Assembly: GCF_030499515.1 (NCBI RefSeq)
Contig: NZ_JASTWJ010000001.1
Coordinates: 8,412,001 to 8,476,000 of the forward strand
Reading direction: 5' to 3'
Length of the DNA: 64,000 bases
Source of the DNA: Streptomyces sp. DT2A-34
Lineage (GTDB): Bacteria > Actinomycetota > Actinomycetes > Streptomycetales > Streptomycetaceae
Both the position numbers and the translations under genes were made by a program. Within the stretch, counting starts at the first letter, position 1. Each line of letters begins with the position of its first letter. This document shows positions 8,402 to 17,826 of the stretch, one piece after another. The notes beneath the pieces were generated by a model. The model made no database searches and had not been told where the DNA came from. It saw only the letters and a list, made by a program, of their open reading frames with translations.

Positions 8402-9576
8402 GAATCGGCATCGTCTGCCCGTACTCCTGGGACGTGCCGGGCGGCGTCCAGTTCCACATCCGCGACCTCGCCGAATACTTCATCCGGCTCGGCCACGAGG
8501 TGTCCGTCCTGGCCCCGGCCGACGACGACACCCCGCTCCCGCCGTACGTCGTCTCGGCGGGCCGCGCTGTGCCGGTGCCGTACAACGGCTCGGTCGCCCG
8601 CCTGAACTTCGGCTTCCTCTCGGCGGCCCGCGTGCGCCGCTGGCTGCACGACGGCGAGTTCGACGTGGTGCACATCCACGAGCCGGCCTCACCCTCGCTC
8701 GGCCTGCTGACCTGCTGGGCGGCACAGGGCCCGATGGTCGCCACGTTCCACACCTCCAACCCCCGGTCCAAGGCGATGATCGCCGCGTACTCGATCCTCC
8801 AGGCGGCCCTGGAGAAGATCAGCGCCCGGATCGCGGTGAGCGAGTACGCCCGCCGCACGCTGGTGGAACACCTGGGCGGCGACGCGGTGGTGATCCCCAA
8901 CGGCGTCGACGTCGAGTTCTTCGCCAAGGCCGAGCCCAACCCCGAGTGGCAGGGCGACACGATCGGCTTCATCGGCCGCATCGACGAGCCCCGCAAGGGC
9001 CTGCCGGTGCTGATGAGGGCCCTGCCCAAGATCCTCGCCGCCCGCCCGCAGACCAGGCTCCTGGTGGCGGGCCGCGGCGACGAGGAGGAGGCCGTGGAGT
9101 CCCTGCCCGCCGAACTCCGCTCCCGCGTCGAGTTCCTCGGCATGATCAGCGACGAGGACAAGGCTCGTTTCCTGCGCAGCGTCGACCTGTACGTCGCGCC
9201 CAACACCGGCGGCGAGAGCTTCGGGATCATCCTGGTCGAGGCGATGTCGGCCGGCGCCCCGGTCCTCGCCTCGGACCTGGACGCGTTCGCCCAGGTCCTC
9301 GACCAGGGCGCGGCGGGCGAACTCTTCACCAACGAGGACGCGGACGCCCTGGCCGAGTCGGCGGTACGCCTCCTGGAAGACCCGGCCCGAAGAGCGGAGC
9401 TGCGGGAGCGGGGGAGCGAGCACGTACGCCGCTTCGACTGGTCCACCGTAGGGGCGGACATCCTGTCGGTGTACGAGACGGTGACGGCGGGCGCGGCGGC
9501 GGTGGCCGCGGACGAGCGAGCCGGGGGCGGCGGGGGGAGCGGCCTGCGGGCCCGACTGGGGTTGGCGCGGGACTGA
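8398..9576 (+). CDS. pimA: Phosphatidyl-myo-inositol mannosyltransferase (GT4)
   Basis: A 392-residue GT-B fold glycosyltransferase of family 4 that transfers mannose from GDP-mannose to phosphatidylinositol. The N-terminal Rossmann half starts VRIGIVCPYSWDVPGGVQFH with the glycine-rich loop. The C-terminal donor-binding half has GFIGRIDEPRKGLPVL and the E-x7-E region GGESFGIILVEAMSAG. The GTG at 8398 overlaps the acyltransferase stop (GTGA). The last 25 residues are Gly/Ala-rich and poorly conserved in appearance. Context, the pgsA-patA-pimA order known from mycobacteria, separates this call from a generic GT4 enzyme. Confidence 0.9.
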   Translation: MRIGIVCPYSWDVPGGVQFHIRDLAEYFIRLGHEVSVLAPADDDTPLPPYVVSAGRAVPVPYNGSVARLNFGFLSAARVRRWLHDGEFDVVHIHEPASPSLGLLTCWAAQGPMVATFHTSNPRSKAMIAAYSILQAALEKISARIAVSEYARRTLVEHLGGDAVVIPNGVDVEFFAKAEPNPEWQGDTIGFIGRIDEPRKGLPVLMRALPKILAARPQTRLLVAGRGDEEEAVESLPAELRSRVEFLGMISDEDKARFLRSVDLYVAPNTGGESFGIILVEAMSAGAPVLASDLDAFAQVLDQGAAGELFTNEDADALAESAVRLLEDPARRAELRERGSEHVRRFDWSTVGADILSVYETVTAGAAAVAADERAGGGGGSGLRARLGLARD

Positions 9577-9615
9577 GAGGCACGTGACGGCTCTCGGCGC
9601 CGGGCGGGGGAGTCT

Positions 9616-9686
9616 CAGCCCGTCCGGAGTTTGAGGACGCGGCCCGTTCAGGGCCGAAGCGGGGGTCCGGGGACGGCAGCCCCCGG
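9616..9686. repeat. Dispersed Streptomyces intergenic repeat, copy B
   Basis: The second copy of the element at 2292-2363, sharing CAGCCCGTCCGG, TTGAGGACG, GGCCGAAG and CAGCCCCC. It sits between the mannosyltransferase gene and the next small gene. The two copies differ at many positions, so they are not a recent duplication. Confidence 0.6.
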
Positions 9687-9708
9687 TGACGGAGCTAGTC
9701 TGCGGGCC

Positions 9709-10250
9709 GTGACCGCAACTCTCATCTGGATCCTCGTAGCCCTCGTCGCGATCGGCCTCTACCTGAGCTGGACCGCGGGTCGCCTCGACCGGCTGCACGC
9801 CAGGATCGACGCGGCGCGGGCCGCCCTCGACGCACAGCTGTTGCGCCGCGCGTCGGTGGCCCAGGAACTGGCCACCTCCGGCGTGCTGGATCCGGCCGCG
9901 TCGATCGTCCTGTACGAGGCCGCCCACGCCGCCCGGCAGGCCGAGGAGGAGCAGCGGGAGGTCGCCGAGAGCGAGCTGAGCCAGGCGCTGCGGGCCGTGT
10001 TCGGCGAGATGCCGCAGGTGGAGGCCGTACGGGAGGCACCGGGGGAGAAGAGGCGGCCCGCGAGCTGACCGAGGCGATCCGCCGGGTACCGATGGCCCGC
10101 CGCTTCCACAACGACGCCGTACGGGCGGCCCGGGCGCTGCGCCGGCACCGCAAGGTCCGTTGGTTCCGACTGGCGGGTCATGCCCCGTTCCCCCTGGCTT
10201 TCGAGATGGACGACGAGCCGCCCGTGGCACTGGTCGACAGGGCTGCCTGA
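9709..10250 (+). pseudogene. Small membrane protein, coding frame broken by an apparent 1-base loss
   Basis: The frame from GTG 9709 starts with one membrane helix (ATLIWILVALVAIGLYLSW) and a helical charged region (RIDAARAALDAQLLRRAS), and stops at 10068. The frame offset by -1 stays open from about 10044 to a TGA at 10248-10250 and encodes a typical high-GC3 continuation (EEAARELTEAIRRVPMARRF...RHRKVRWFRLAGHAPFPLAFEMDDE). Restoring one G in the five-G run at 10041-10045 would join them into one protein of about 180 residues, the length I recall for the Streptomyces membrane protein found here. Either a sequence error or a real mutation fits. The function is unknown; it sits between the PIM cluster and pdxS. 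Confidence 0.72.
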
Positions 10251-10376
10251 CCAGCGCGTTCGCGCCAGCAGGCCGGAAAAGGATCCACCGGCTCCTCATT
10301 GGCCCTTGCTGTGGCCTGGTCCACTCCCGTTTCCTCGGTGCTTGCAGTAACCCTTTTTCACCGAGTGAGGTCATCC

Positions 10377-11282
10377 GTGTCCACTTCCGAAAACCAGGCT
10401 CCCGAGACCGGCACCGCGCGCGTGAAGCGCGGCATGGCCGAGCAGCTCAAGGGCGGCGTGATCATGGACGTCGTCACGCCGGAGCAGGCGAAGATCGCCG
10501 AGGACGCGGGCGCCGTCGCCGTCATGGCCCTGGAGCGGGTCCCGGCCGACATCCGCAAGGACGGCGGCGTGGCACGTATGTCCGACCCGGACATGATCGA
10601 GGGCATCATCGACGCCGTCTCGATCCCGGTCATGGCCAAGTCCCGCATCGGCCACTTCGTCGAGGCCCAGGTCCTGCAGTCCCTCGGCGTCGACTACATC
10701 GACGAGTCCGAGGTCCTCACCCCGGCCGACGAGGTCAACCACTCCGACAAGTGGTCCTTCACGACCCCGTTCGTCTGTGGCGCCACCAACCTGGGCGAGG
10801 CCCTGCGCCGCATCGCCGAGGGCGCGGCCATGATCCGCTCCAAGGGCGAGGCCGGCACGGGCAACGTCGTCGAGGCCGTCCGCCACCTGCGCCAGATCAA
10901 GAACGAGATCGCCCGCCTGCGCGGCTACGACAACCACGAGCTGTACGCCGCCGCCAAGGAGCTGCGCGCGCCGTACGAGCTCGTGCGCGAGGTCGCCGAA
11001 CTCGGCAAGCTCCCGGTCGTGCTCTTCTCCGCCGGCGGCGTCGCCACCCCCGCCGACGCCGCGCTCATGCGCCAGCTCGGCGCCGAGGGCGTCTTCGTCG
11101 GCTCCGGCATCTTCAAGTCCGGCGACCCGGCCAAGCGCGCCGCCGCCATCGTCAAGGCGACCACCTTCTACGACGACCCGAAGATCATCGCGGACGCGTC
11201 CCGCAACCTCGGCGAGGCCATGGTCGGCATCAACTGCGACACCCTCCCCGAGACCGAGCGCTACGCCAACCGCGGCTGGTAA
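10377..11282 (+). CDS. pdxS: Pyridoxal 5'-phosphate synthase, synthase subunit PdxS
   Basis: A 301-residue (beta/alpha)8 barrel that builds PLP from ribose 5-phosphate, glyceraldehyde 3-phosphate and ammonia supplied by PdxT; twelve PdxS and twelve PdxT subunits form the complex. Family blocks are evident: [20 protein letters not shown], the catalytic lysine in [15 protein letters not shown], the second lysine in [10 protein letters not shown], and the phosphate-binding [14 protein letters not shown] and [12 protein letters not shown]. The GTG at 10377 lies eight bases after a GTGAGG site and gives a short polar N terminus. pdxT follows after 36 bases, so both are probably on one transcript. 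Confidence 0.97.
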   Translation: MSTSENQAPETGTARVKRGMAEQLKGGVIMDVVTPEQAKIAEDAGAVAVMALERVPADIRKDGGVARMSDPDMIEGIIDAVSIPVMAKSRIGHFVEAQVLQSLGVDYIDESEVLTPADEVNHSDKWSFTTPFVCGATNLGEALRRIAEGAAMIRSKGEAGTGNVVEAVRHLRQIKNEIARLRGYDNHELYAAAKELRAPYELVREVAELGKLPVVLFSAGGVATPADAALMRQLGAEGVFVGSGIFKSGDPAKRAAAIVKATTFYDDPKIIADASRNLGEAMVGINCDTLPETERYANRGW

Positions 11283-11318
11283 GCACCCCTCCGGCATCCC
11301 TCCAAGGACTGCACGTAC

Positions 11319-11927
11319 ATGACTGACGCACCCGTCATTGGCGTCCTGGCCCTCCAGGGCGACGTACGGGAGCACCTCATCGCCCTGGCCGCGGCCGACG
11401 CCGTGGCCAGGCCGGTGCGGCGCCCCGAAGAGCTCGCCGAGGTCGACGGCCTCGTCATCCCCGGCGGCGAGTCCACGACCATCTCCAAGCTGGCCGTCCT
11501 CTTCGACGTGATGGAGCCCCTACGCGCGCGCGTGCAGGGCGGCATGCCCGTCTACGGCACCTGCGCCGGCATGATCATGCTCGCCGACAAGATCCTCGAC
11601 CCCCGCTCGGGCCAGGAGACGATCGGCGGCATCGACATGATCGTGCGCCGCAACGCCTTCGGACGGCAGAACGAGTCCTTCGAGGCGGCGATCGACGTGA
11701 AGGGTGTCGAGGGCGATCCCGTGGAGGGCGTCTTCATCCGCGCCCCCTGGGTCGAGTCCGTCGGCGCAGAGGCCGAGGTCCTCGCCGAGCACGACGGGCA
11801 CATCGTCGCGGTCCGCCAGGGCAACGCGCTGGCCACGTCGTTCCACCCGGAACTGACCGGCGACCACCGCGTGCACGGCCTGTTCGTCGACATGGCGCGC
11901 GCGAACCGGACAGCGGAGTCCTTGTAG
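11319..11927 (+). CDS. pdxT: Pyridoxal 5'-phosphate synthase, glutaminase subunit PdxT
   Basis: A 202-residue class I glutamine amidotransferase that hydrolyses glutamine and channels ammonia to PdxS. The catalytic triad is seen as Cys82 (YGTCAGMI), His176 and Glu178 (SFHPELTGD); the oxyanion strand is PGGEST at residues 48-53. The ATG at 11319 follows AAGGA. The length is usual for the family, with no anomaly. Confidence 0.97.
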   Translation: MTDAPVIGVLALQGDVREHLIALAAADAVARPVRRPEELAEVDGLVIPGGESTTISKLAVLFDVMEPLRARVQGGMPVYGTCAGMIMLADKILDPRSGQETIGGIDMIVRRNAFGRQNESFEAAIDVKGVEGDPVEGVFIRAPWVESVGAEAEVLAEHDGHIVAVRQGNALATSFHPELTGDHRVHGLFVDMARANRTAESL

Positions 11928-11975
11928 GATCTCTGGCGTTCGTTCATAGATGGGTTACGCGAAGGAGACAGGCAG

Positions 11976-12728
11976 ATGTCCGGCCACTCTAAATGGGCCA
12001 CGACGAAGCACAAGAAGGCCGTGATCGACGCCAAGCGCGGCAAGCTCTTCGCGAAGCTGATCAAGAACATCGAGGTCGCGGCCCGCATGGGCGGCGTCGA
12101 CCTCGACGGCAACCCGACGCTCTATGACGCCGTCCAGAAGGCCAAGAAGCAGTCGGTGCCGAACAAGAACATCGACTCCGCGATCAAGCGCGGTGGCGGT
12201 CTCGAAGCCGGTGGCGCCGACTACGAGACGATCATGTACGAGGGCTACGGCCCGAACGGCGTCGCGGTGCTCATCGAGTGCCTCACCGACAACCGCAACC
12301 GCGCCGCCTCCGACGTCCGCGTCGCCATGACCCGCAACGGCGGCAACATGGCCGACCCGGGCTCCGTGTCGTACATGTTCAGCCGCAAGGGCGTCGTGAT
12401 CGTCCCCAAGGGTGAGCTGACCGAGGACGACGTCCTCACCGCCGTCCTGGACGCGGGCGCCGAGGAGGTCAACGACCTCGGTGAGTCCTTCGAGGTCATC
12501 AGCGAGGCCACCGACCTGGTCGCGGTCCGCACCGCCCTCCAGGAGGCCGGTATCGACTACGACTCCGCCGACTCCAGCTTCGTGCCGTCCGTCCAGGTCG
12601 AACTGGACGAGGAGGGCGCCAAGAAGATCTTCAAGCTGATCGACGCGCTCGAGGACAGCGACGACGTCCAGAACGTCTTCGCCAACTTCGACGTCAGCGA
12701 CGAGATCATGGAGAAGGTCGACGCATAG
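11976..12728 (+). CDS. YebC/PmpR family transcriptional/translational factor
   Basis: A 250-residue protein starting [23 protein letters not shown], the hallmark N terminus of the YebC family (three domains, acidic C-terminal half). Members have been described as DNA-binding regulators and, more recently, as ribosome-associated factors that relieve proline stalling. The ATG at 11976 has GAAGGAGA upstream. It sits just before ruvCAB, a conserved bacterial arrangement, but a 16-base perfect hairpin and a 200-base gap separate it from ruvC. Which role it has here cannot be read from sequence. Confidence 0.93.
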   Translation: MSGHSKWATTKHKKAVIDAKRGKLFAKLIKNIEVAARMGGVDLDGNPTLYDAVQKAKKQSVPNKNIDSAIKRGGGLEAGGADYETIMYEGYGPNGVAVLIECLTDNRNRAASDVRVAMTRNGGNMADPGSVSYMFSRKGVVIVPKGELTEDDVLTAVLDAGAEEVNDLGESFEVISEATDLVAVRTALQEAGIDYDSADSSFVPSVQVELDEEGAKKIFKLIDALEDSDDVQNVFANFDVSDEIMEKVDA

Positions 12729-12751
12729 CGCTGCCGCGAGCTGAACGGCTT

Positions 12752-12787
12752 CGGCGGGCCGGTGGGACACATCCCACCGGCCCGCCG
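12752..12787 (+). terminator. Perfect 16-bp hairpin after the yebC-family gene
   Basis: The inverted repeat 12752-12767 / 12772-12787 is perfect around a CACA loop (arm CGGCGGGCCGGTGGGA). No U-tract follows beyond CTCTTGT, as is common for Streptomyces terminators. It lies between two co-oriented genes and should insulate ruvCAB. Confidence 0.7.
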
Positions 12788-12932
12788 CTCTTGTCAGTGG
12801 CAGCGGATAGCCTGGCGAGAGTCAAAGATCGCCGTCCACGGGCCGCAACCATCAATTGAGGAACCCCGACGGCGCTCAGCCAGGTCCGCGAGAGCGGCGG
12901 CGGTTTAGCCGCAAAAGAGGGAGGGGCGCGGC

Positions 12933-13481
12933 GTGCGCGTGCTGGGGGTGGACCCGGGGCTGACCCGATGCGGTGTGGGAGTGGTCGAAGGCGTCGCCGG
13001 ACGCCCGCTCGCTATGCTCGGCGTCGGAGTCGTCCGCACGCCCGCGGACGCCGAGCTGGGACACCGCCTCGTCGCCATCGAGCAGGGCATCGAGGAGTGG
13101 CTGGACGAGCACCGGCCCGAATACGTCGCCGTGGAGCGGGTGTTCAGCCAGCACAACGTCCGTACGGTCATGGGCACCGCCCAGGCCAGCGCCGTAGCCA
13201 TGCTCTGCGCCGCCCGCCGCGGCATCCCCGTCGCCCTGCACACCCCCAGCGAGGTCAAGGCCGCCGTCACCGGCAGCGGCCGCGCCGACAAGGCACAGGT
13301 CGGTGCCATGGTCACCCGCCTGCTGCGGCTCAGCGCCCCGCCCAAGCCCGCCGACGCCGCCGACGCCCTCGCGCTCGCCATCTGCCACATCTGGCGCGCC
13401 CCCGCGCAGAACCGACTCCAGCAGGCCGTGGCCCTGCACGCAGCCAAAGCACCGACCACGTCGAAAGGCCGAACGGCATGA
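12933..13481 (+). CDS. ruvC: Crossover junction endodeoxyribonuclease RuvC
   Basis: A 182-residue Holliday junction resolvase that cuts the crossed strands during recombination repair. The RNase H-like acidic residues are at the expected places: Asp7 (GVDPGL), Glu68 (VAVERVF), Asp141 and Asp144 ([11 protein letters not shown]). The GTG at 12933 is preceded by GAGGGAGGGG. The stop overlaps the ruvA ATG (ATGA), which couples the two genes. The C-terminal 25 residues ([20 protein letters not shown]) are a short tail of no known role. Confidence 0.97.
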   Translation: MRVLGVDPGLTRCGVGVVEGVAGRPLAMLGVGVVRTPADAELGHRLVAIEQGIEEWLDEHRPEYVAVERVFSQHNVRTVMGTAQASAVAMLCAARRGIPVALHTPSEVKAAVTGSGRADKAQVGAMVTRLLRLSAPPKPADAADALALAICHIWRAPAQNRLQQAVALHAAKAPTTSKGRTA

Positions 13482-14083
13482 TCGCCTTCGTCAGCGGCCC
13501 GGTCGCCGCCCTTGCCCCGGACTCCGCCGTGGTCGAGGTGGGCGGGATCGGCATCGCCGTCCAATGCACGCCGAACACCCTCTCGGGACTGCGGATGGGC
13601 CAGCAGACCAAGCTGGCCACGTCCCTCGTCGTCCGCGAGGACTCGCTCACCCTGTACGGCTTCGCGGACGACGACGAACGCCAGACCTTCGAGCTGCTCC
13701 AGACCGCGAGCGGCGTCGGCCCCCGCCTGGCCCAGGCCATGCTGGCCGTCCACTCCCCGGACGCCCTGCGCCGCGCGGTGTCGACCGGCGACGAGAAGGC
13801 CCTGACCGCCGTCCCCGGCATCGGCAAGAAGGGCGCCCAGAAGCTGCTGCTCGAGCTGAAGGACCGCCTGGGCGAGCCGATCGGAGCCCCGGTGGTCGGT
13901 GCACCGGTCACCCAGGGTTGGCGCGACCAACTGCACGCGGCCCTGATCGGCTTGGGATACGCGACCCGCGAGGCCGACGAGGCCGTGTCCGCCGTAGCAC
14001 CCCAGGCCGAAGCCGCCGGGGGCACGCCACAGGTCGGTCAGTTGCTCAAGGCCGCTCTGCAGACCCTCAACAGAGCCCGCTGA
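13478..14083 (+). CDS. ruvA: Holliday junction DNA helicase subunit RuvA
   Basis: A 201-residue protein that binds four-way junctions as a tetramer and docks the RuvB motor. The OB-fold domain I reads [28 protein letters not shown]. The helix-hairpin-helix repeats are visible in [20 protein letters not shown] and [19 protein letters not shown], and the C-terminal domain III that contacts RuvB follows ([16 protein letters not shown]). The ATG at 13478 overlaps the ruvC stop by four bases. Confidence 0.97.
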   Translation: MIAFVSGPVAALAPDSAVVEVGGIGIAVQCTPNTLSGLRMGQQTKLATSLVVREDSLTLYGFADDDERQTFELLQTASGVGPRLAQAMLAVHSPDALRRAVSTGDEKALTAVPGIGKKGAQKLLLELKDRLGEPIGAPVVGAPVTQGWRDQLHAALIGLGYATREADEAVSAVAPQAEAAGGTPQVGQLLKAALQTLNRAR

Positions 14084-14177
14084 CGACCGGCTTCCCGCAA
14101 AGGCCTGAAGGCGCTGTGCCGGGGCATGCCCCGATCCTCGTACGACCCACCCGACCGCGACCCCCGAGGCACACTCC

Positions 14178-15248
14178 ATGAACTGGGACGACACGACCGA
14201 CACCCCCGCCGCCGAGCGGCTCGTCGGTGCGTCCGCCGACCGTGAGGACCAGGCCGTCGAGGCCGCCCTGCGCCCCAAGGACCTGGACGAGTTCATCGGT
14301 CAGGAGAAGGTACGCGAGCAGCTCGACCTCGTCCTGCGCGCCGCACGCGCGCGTGGTGCCACCGCCGACCACGTACTGCTCTCCGGCGCCCCGGGCCTCG
14401 GCAAGACCACCCTCTCCATGATCATTGCGGCCGAGATGGGCGCCCCCATCCGCATCACGTCCGGTCCCGCCATCCAGCACGCCGGCGACCTCGCCGCGAT
14501 CCTCTCCTCCCTCCAGGAGGGCGAGGTCCTCTTCCTGGACGAGATCCACCGCATGTCCCGGCCCGCCGAGGAGATGCTCTACATGGCGATGGAGGACTTC
14601 CGGGTCGACGTCATCGTCGGCAAGGGCCCCGGCGCCACCGCCATCCCGCTCGAACTCCCGCCGTTCACCCTGGTCGGCGCCACCACGCGCGCGGGTCTGC
14701 TGCCGCCCCCGCTGCGCGACCGCTTCGGCTTCACCGCGCACATGGAGTTCTACGAGCCGAGGGAGCTGGAGCGCGTCATCCACCGCTCGGCCGGCCTGCT
14801 CGACGTCGAGATCGAGGCCGACGGCGCCGCCGAGATCGCCGGCCGCTCCCGCGGCACGCCCCGCATCGCCAACCGCCTGCTGCGCCGCGTCCGCGACTAC
14901 GCCCAGGTCAAGGCGGACGGGATCATCACCAGGGACATCGCGGGGGCCGCCCTCGCCGTCTACGAGGTCGACGCCCGAGGCCTCGACCGGCTGGACCGCG
15001 GTGTCCTGGAGGCCCTGCTGAAGCTGTTCGGCGGCGGCCCGGTCGGCCTGTCCACGCTCGCGGTCGCGGTGGGGGAGGAGCGCGAGACCGTCGAGGAGGT
15101 CGCCGAGCCCTTCCTCGTACGGGAGGGCCTGCTCGCCCGCACCCCGCGCGGTCGTGTCGCCACCCCCGCGGCCTGGGCACATCTCGGCCTCACGCCGCCC
15201 CGCTCGCAAGCTGCGGGAAACGGACAACAGGACCTGTTCGGGGCGTGA
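14178..15248 (+). CDS. ruvB: Holliday junction branch migration ATPase RuvB
   Basis: A 356-residue AAA+ hexameric motor that pumps DNA through the RuvA-bound junction. Walker A is GAPGLGKTT at residues 70-78, Walker B is LFLDEIHR with Asp121-Glu122, sensor 1 lies in [11 protein letters not shown], and the arginine finger region is LRDRFGF. The C-terminal winged helix ends in DLFGA, usual for the family. The ATG at 14178 has GAGG ten bases upstream, 94 bases after ruvA. Confidence 0.97.
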   Translation: MNWDDTTDTPAAERLVGASADREDQAVEAALRPKDLDEFIGQEKVREQLDLVLRAARARGATADHVLLSGAPGLGKTTLSMIIAAEMGAPIRITSGPAIQHAGDLAAILSSLQEGEVLFLDEIHRMSRPAEEMLYMAMEDFRVDVIVGKGPGATAIPLELPPFTLVGATTRAGLLPPPLRDRFGFTAHMEFYEPRELERVIHRSAGLLDVEIEADGAAEIAGRSRGTPRIANRLLRRVRDYAQVKADGIITRDIAGAALAVYEVDARGLDRLDRGVLEALLKLFGGGPVGLSTLAVAVGEERETVEEVAEPFLVREGLLARTPRGRVATPAAWAHLGLTPPRSQAAGNGQQDLFGA

Positions 15249-15423
15249 TGGCACGGTGACGGCGAGGGCAATGGCCGGAGCAGGAACCCCGGTGCCATGC
15301 TGAGCGTTGTTCCATGCATGCGGACTCGCTTAGACTCCGCCGATGCCGCCTTTGTCGACGGCATACATACCCCCAACCATCAGGCCGCTCACCAACGCGG
15401 TCGTGTGAAGGAAGTACCGACCC

Positions 15424-15918
15424 GTGAGTCTCGTGACCCTCCTCCCGTTCATCGTGCTCATCGGGGCCATGTTCCTGATGACCCGGTCGGCCAAGAAGAA
15501 GCAGCAGCAGGCGGCCGACATGCGGAACCAAATGCAGCCCGGCAGCGGCGTCCGCACCATCGGGGGCATGTACGCGACGGTCAAGGAGGTCAGTGACGAC
15601 ACGGTCCTCCTTGACGCCGGCCCGGGCGTCGACCTGCTCTTCGCCAAGAACGCGATCGGTGCCGTCCTCTCCGACGACGAGTACAACCGCATCGTGCACG
15701 GCATCGAGCACGACCTGAAGTCCGACGTCGTCCCGGACGACGCCTCCTCCCTCACCGAGACCGACGAGCCCGCCGCCGACGCTGCCGCCTCCGACGACAA
15801 GGCCGTCGACCTCGGCAAGAAGGACGAGGCCGAGGAGGCGTCCGACGACGCCGTGGCCGCCGAGGCGAAGACGGACGCCGAGCCGAAGAAGACCGACGGC
15901 GAGTCCGACGCGAAGTAG
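15424..15918 (+). CDS. yajC: Preprotein translocase subunit YajC
   Basis: A 164-residue single-span membrane protein that associates with SecDF at the Sec translocon. The N-terminal helix SLVTLLPFIVLIGAMFLMTR is followed by the family block KKKQQQAADMRNQMQPGSGV and RTIGGMYATVKEV. The last 60 residues form an acidic Ala/Asp/Glu/Lys tail longer than in most YajC proteins. The GTG at 15424 has GAAGGAAG upstream. It precedes secD-secF but a strong hairpin lies between. Confidence 0.92.
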   Translation: MSLVTLLPFIVLIGAMFLMTRSAKKKQQQAADMRNQMQPGSGVRTIGGMYATVKEVSDDTVLLDAGPGVDLLFAKNAIGAVLSDDEYNRIVHGIEHDLKSDVVPDDASSLTETDEPAADAAASDDKAVDLGKKDEAEEASDDAVAAEAKTDAEPKKTDGESDAK

Positions 15919-15921
15919 CCG

Positions 15922-15962
15922 TGTTCCGGGGCGCGCGGGCCATGCCCGCGCGCCCCGGAACA
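15922..15962 (+). terminator. Perfect 19-bp hairpin between yajC and secD
   Basis: The arms 15922-15940 and 15944-15962 are perfectly complementary around the loop CAT. The hairpin begins only four bases after the yajC stop and ends 87 bases before secD. There is no U-tract. It may end part of the transcription from yajC and set a lower secDF level. Confidence 0.72.
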
Positions 15963-16049
15963 TGCCGATCTCGCACGGGATCCCGATACCAGTCATGGCC
16001 GCTCGCCCGCTGACCTGGCGCGAGGCGGCCCGAGAGGGAGTACGAGAAG

Positions 16050-17825
16050 GTGGCAGCACCTAAGAAGGGCCGGAGCGCGAGCGCCCAGAGCAAGCCAGGG
16101 CGCTCGCTGGCCCTCATCCTGATCGCCATCGTGGCGCTCACCGGGGGGATGTTCGCCTCAGGGCACACCACTCCGCGTCTCGGCATCGACCTGGCCGGCG
16201 GCACGAGCATCACGCTCACCGCGGTACCGGAAAAGGGCCAGGAATCCGCGATCAACAAGACCAACATGGACACCGCGGTCGACATCATGAACCGCCGTGT
16301 CAATGGTCTTGGTGTCTCCGAGGCCGAGGTTCAGACCCAGGGCGACAAGAACATCATCGTCAACATCCCCAAGGGCACGAACTCCAAGGAGGCGCGGGAC
16401 CAGGTCGGCACCACCGCCAAGCTCTACTTCCGGCCGGTTCTGCAGCGGGAGGCCGCCGCCGGCTCGACGACGCCCACCCCGAGCGCGAGCCCCAGCGGGA
16501 GCGGCTCCCCGAATGCGTCCAGCACCGGCAAGGCCGGCGCCGAGGACTCCGTGAGCTCCGGCTCCGCCAGTCCGTCGGCCACCGCCACCTCGCAGGGCCG
16601 CGCCGTCACCGACGCGCTGAAGGCGGACGCCACGCCGTCCGCGAGCAACAGCCCCAAGACGTCCGGCAGCCCTTCGCCGTCCGCGTCGAGCGGCTCCGAC
16701 GCCGCGGCCGGCAAGCTGCAGCAGGAGTACGCCGCGCTCGACTGCGCCAATCCGAAGCAGCGGGCCGCCGCCGGCAAGGGAGCGAAGCCGGGCGAGACCA
16801 CCGTCGCCTGTGGCCAGGACGGCGAGGTGTGGAGCAAGTTCGTGCTGGGCCCGGTCGCCGTCGACGGGACCGAGATCAAGAAGGCCCAGGCGACCTTCAA
16901 CACCCAGAGCGCCGCGGGCTGGCAGGTCGACATGACCTTCAACTCCAGCGGTTCCAAGAAGTTCGCCGACGTCACCAGCAAGCTGGCGCAGCAGACCACC
17001 CCGCAGAACGAGTTCGCCATCGTTCTGGACGACAAGGTGGTCTCCCACCCCTACGTCCAGAGCGTCATCTCGGGTGGTACCGCGCAGATCTCCGGCAGCT
17101 TCACCCAGGAAGAGGCCCAGAGCCTCGCCAACATGCTGTCGTACGGCGCCCTGCCGCTGACCTTCAAGGAGGCCAGCGTCACCACGGTGACCGCGGCGCT
17201 CGGTGGTGAGCAGCTGCAGGCCGGTCTGATCGCGGGCGCGATCGGTCTCGCCCTGGTCGTGCTCTACCTGTTGGTCTACTACCGCGGTCTGTCGCTCATC
17301 GCCATCGCCTCTCTGCTGGTCTCCGCCGCCCTCACCTACGTGATCATGGCGCTGCTGGGCCCGACCATCAACTTCGCGCTGAACCTGCCGGCCGTCTGCG
17401 GTGCCATCGTCGCGATCGGCATCACAGCGGACTCGTTCATCGTGTACTTCGAACGCGTTCGCGACGAGATCCGCGAGGGCCGCTCGCTGCGCCCCGCCGT
17501 CGAGCGGGCCTGGCCGCGCGCCCGGCGCACCATCCTGGTCTCCGACTTCGTGTCGTTCCTGGCCGCCGCGGTGCTGTTCGTCGTCACCGTCGGCAAGGTC
17601 CAGGGCTTCGCGTTCACGCTCGGCCTGACCACCCTCCTCGACGTGGTCGTCGTGTTCCTGTTCACCAAGCCGTTGCTGACGCTCCTGGCGCGCAGGCAGT
17701 TCTTCGCGAGCGGTCACAAGTGGTCCGGCCTCGACCCGAAGCGACTGGGTGCCAAGCCTCCGCTGCGCCGCACCCGCCGTCCCGCCGGTCCTGCCGCCGG
17801 CCCTGTCGACCCGAAGGAGGCGTGA
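16050..17825 (+). CDS. secD: Protein translocase subunit SecD
   Basis: A 591-residue RND-type membrane protein that uses the proton gradient to help pull preproteins through SecYEG. TM1 is LALILIAIVALTGGMFASG, followed by the signature RLGIDLAGGTSITL. The periplasmic region contains an unusual low-complexity Ser/Pro/Ala/Gly stretch (about residues 135-225, for example TPTPSASPSGSGSPN). The conserved AQISGSFTQEEAQSLANML then leads into TM2-TM6 with the SecD/F motif ADSFIVYFERVRDEI. The GTG at 16050 gives the N terminus MAAPKKGRSASAQ. secF follows after one base. The insertion is on the outer face and probably unstructured. Confidence 0.96.
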   Translation: MAAPKKGRSASAQSKPGRSLALILIAIVALTGGMFASGHTTPRLGIDLAGGTSITLTAVPEKGQESAINKTNMDTAVDIMNRRVNGLGVSEAEVQTQGDKNIIVNIPKGTNSKEARDQVGTTAKLYFRPVLQREAAAGSTTPTPSASPSGSGSPNASSTGKAGAEDSVSSGSASPSATATSQGRAVTDALKADATPSASNSPKTSGSPSPSASSGSDAAAGKLQQEYAALDCANPKQRAAAGKGAKPGETTVACGQDGEVWSKFVLGPVAVDGTEIKKAQATFNTQSAAGWQVDMTFNSSGSKKFADVTSKLAQQTTPQNEFAIVLDDKVVSHPYVQSVISGGTAQISGSFTQEEAQSLANMLSYGALPLTFKEASVTTVTAALGGEQLQAGLIAGAIGLALVVLYLLVYYRGLSLIAIASLLVSAALTYVIMALLGPTINFALNLPAVCGAIVAIGITADSFIVYFERVRDEIREGRSLRPAVERAWPRARRTILVSDFVSFLAAAVLFVVTVGKVQGFAFTLGLTTLLDVVVVFLFTKPLLTLLARRQFFASGHKWSGLDPKRLGAKPPLRRTRRPAGPAAGPVDPKEA

Positions 17826-17826
17826 G

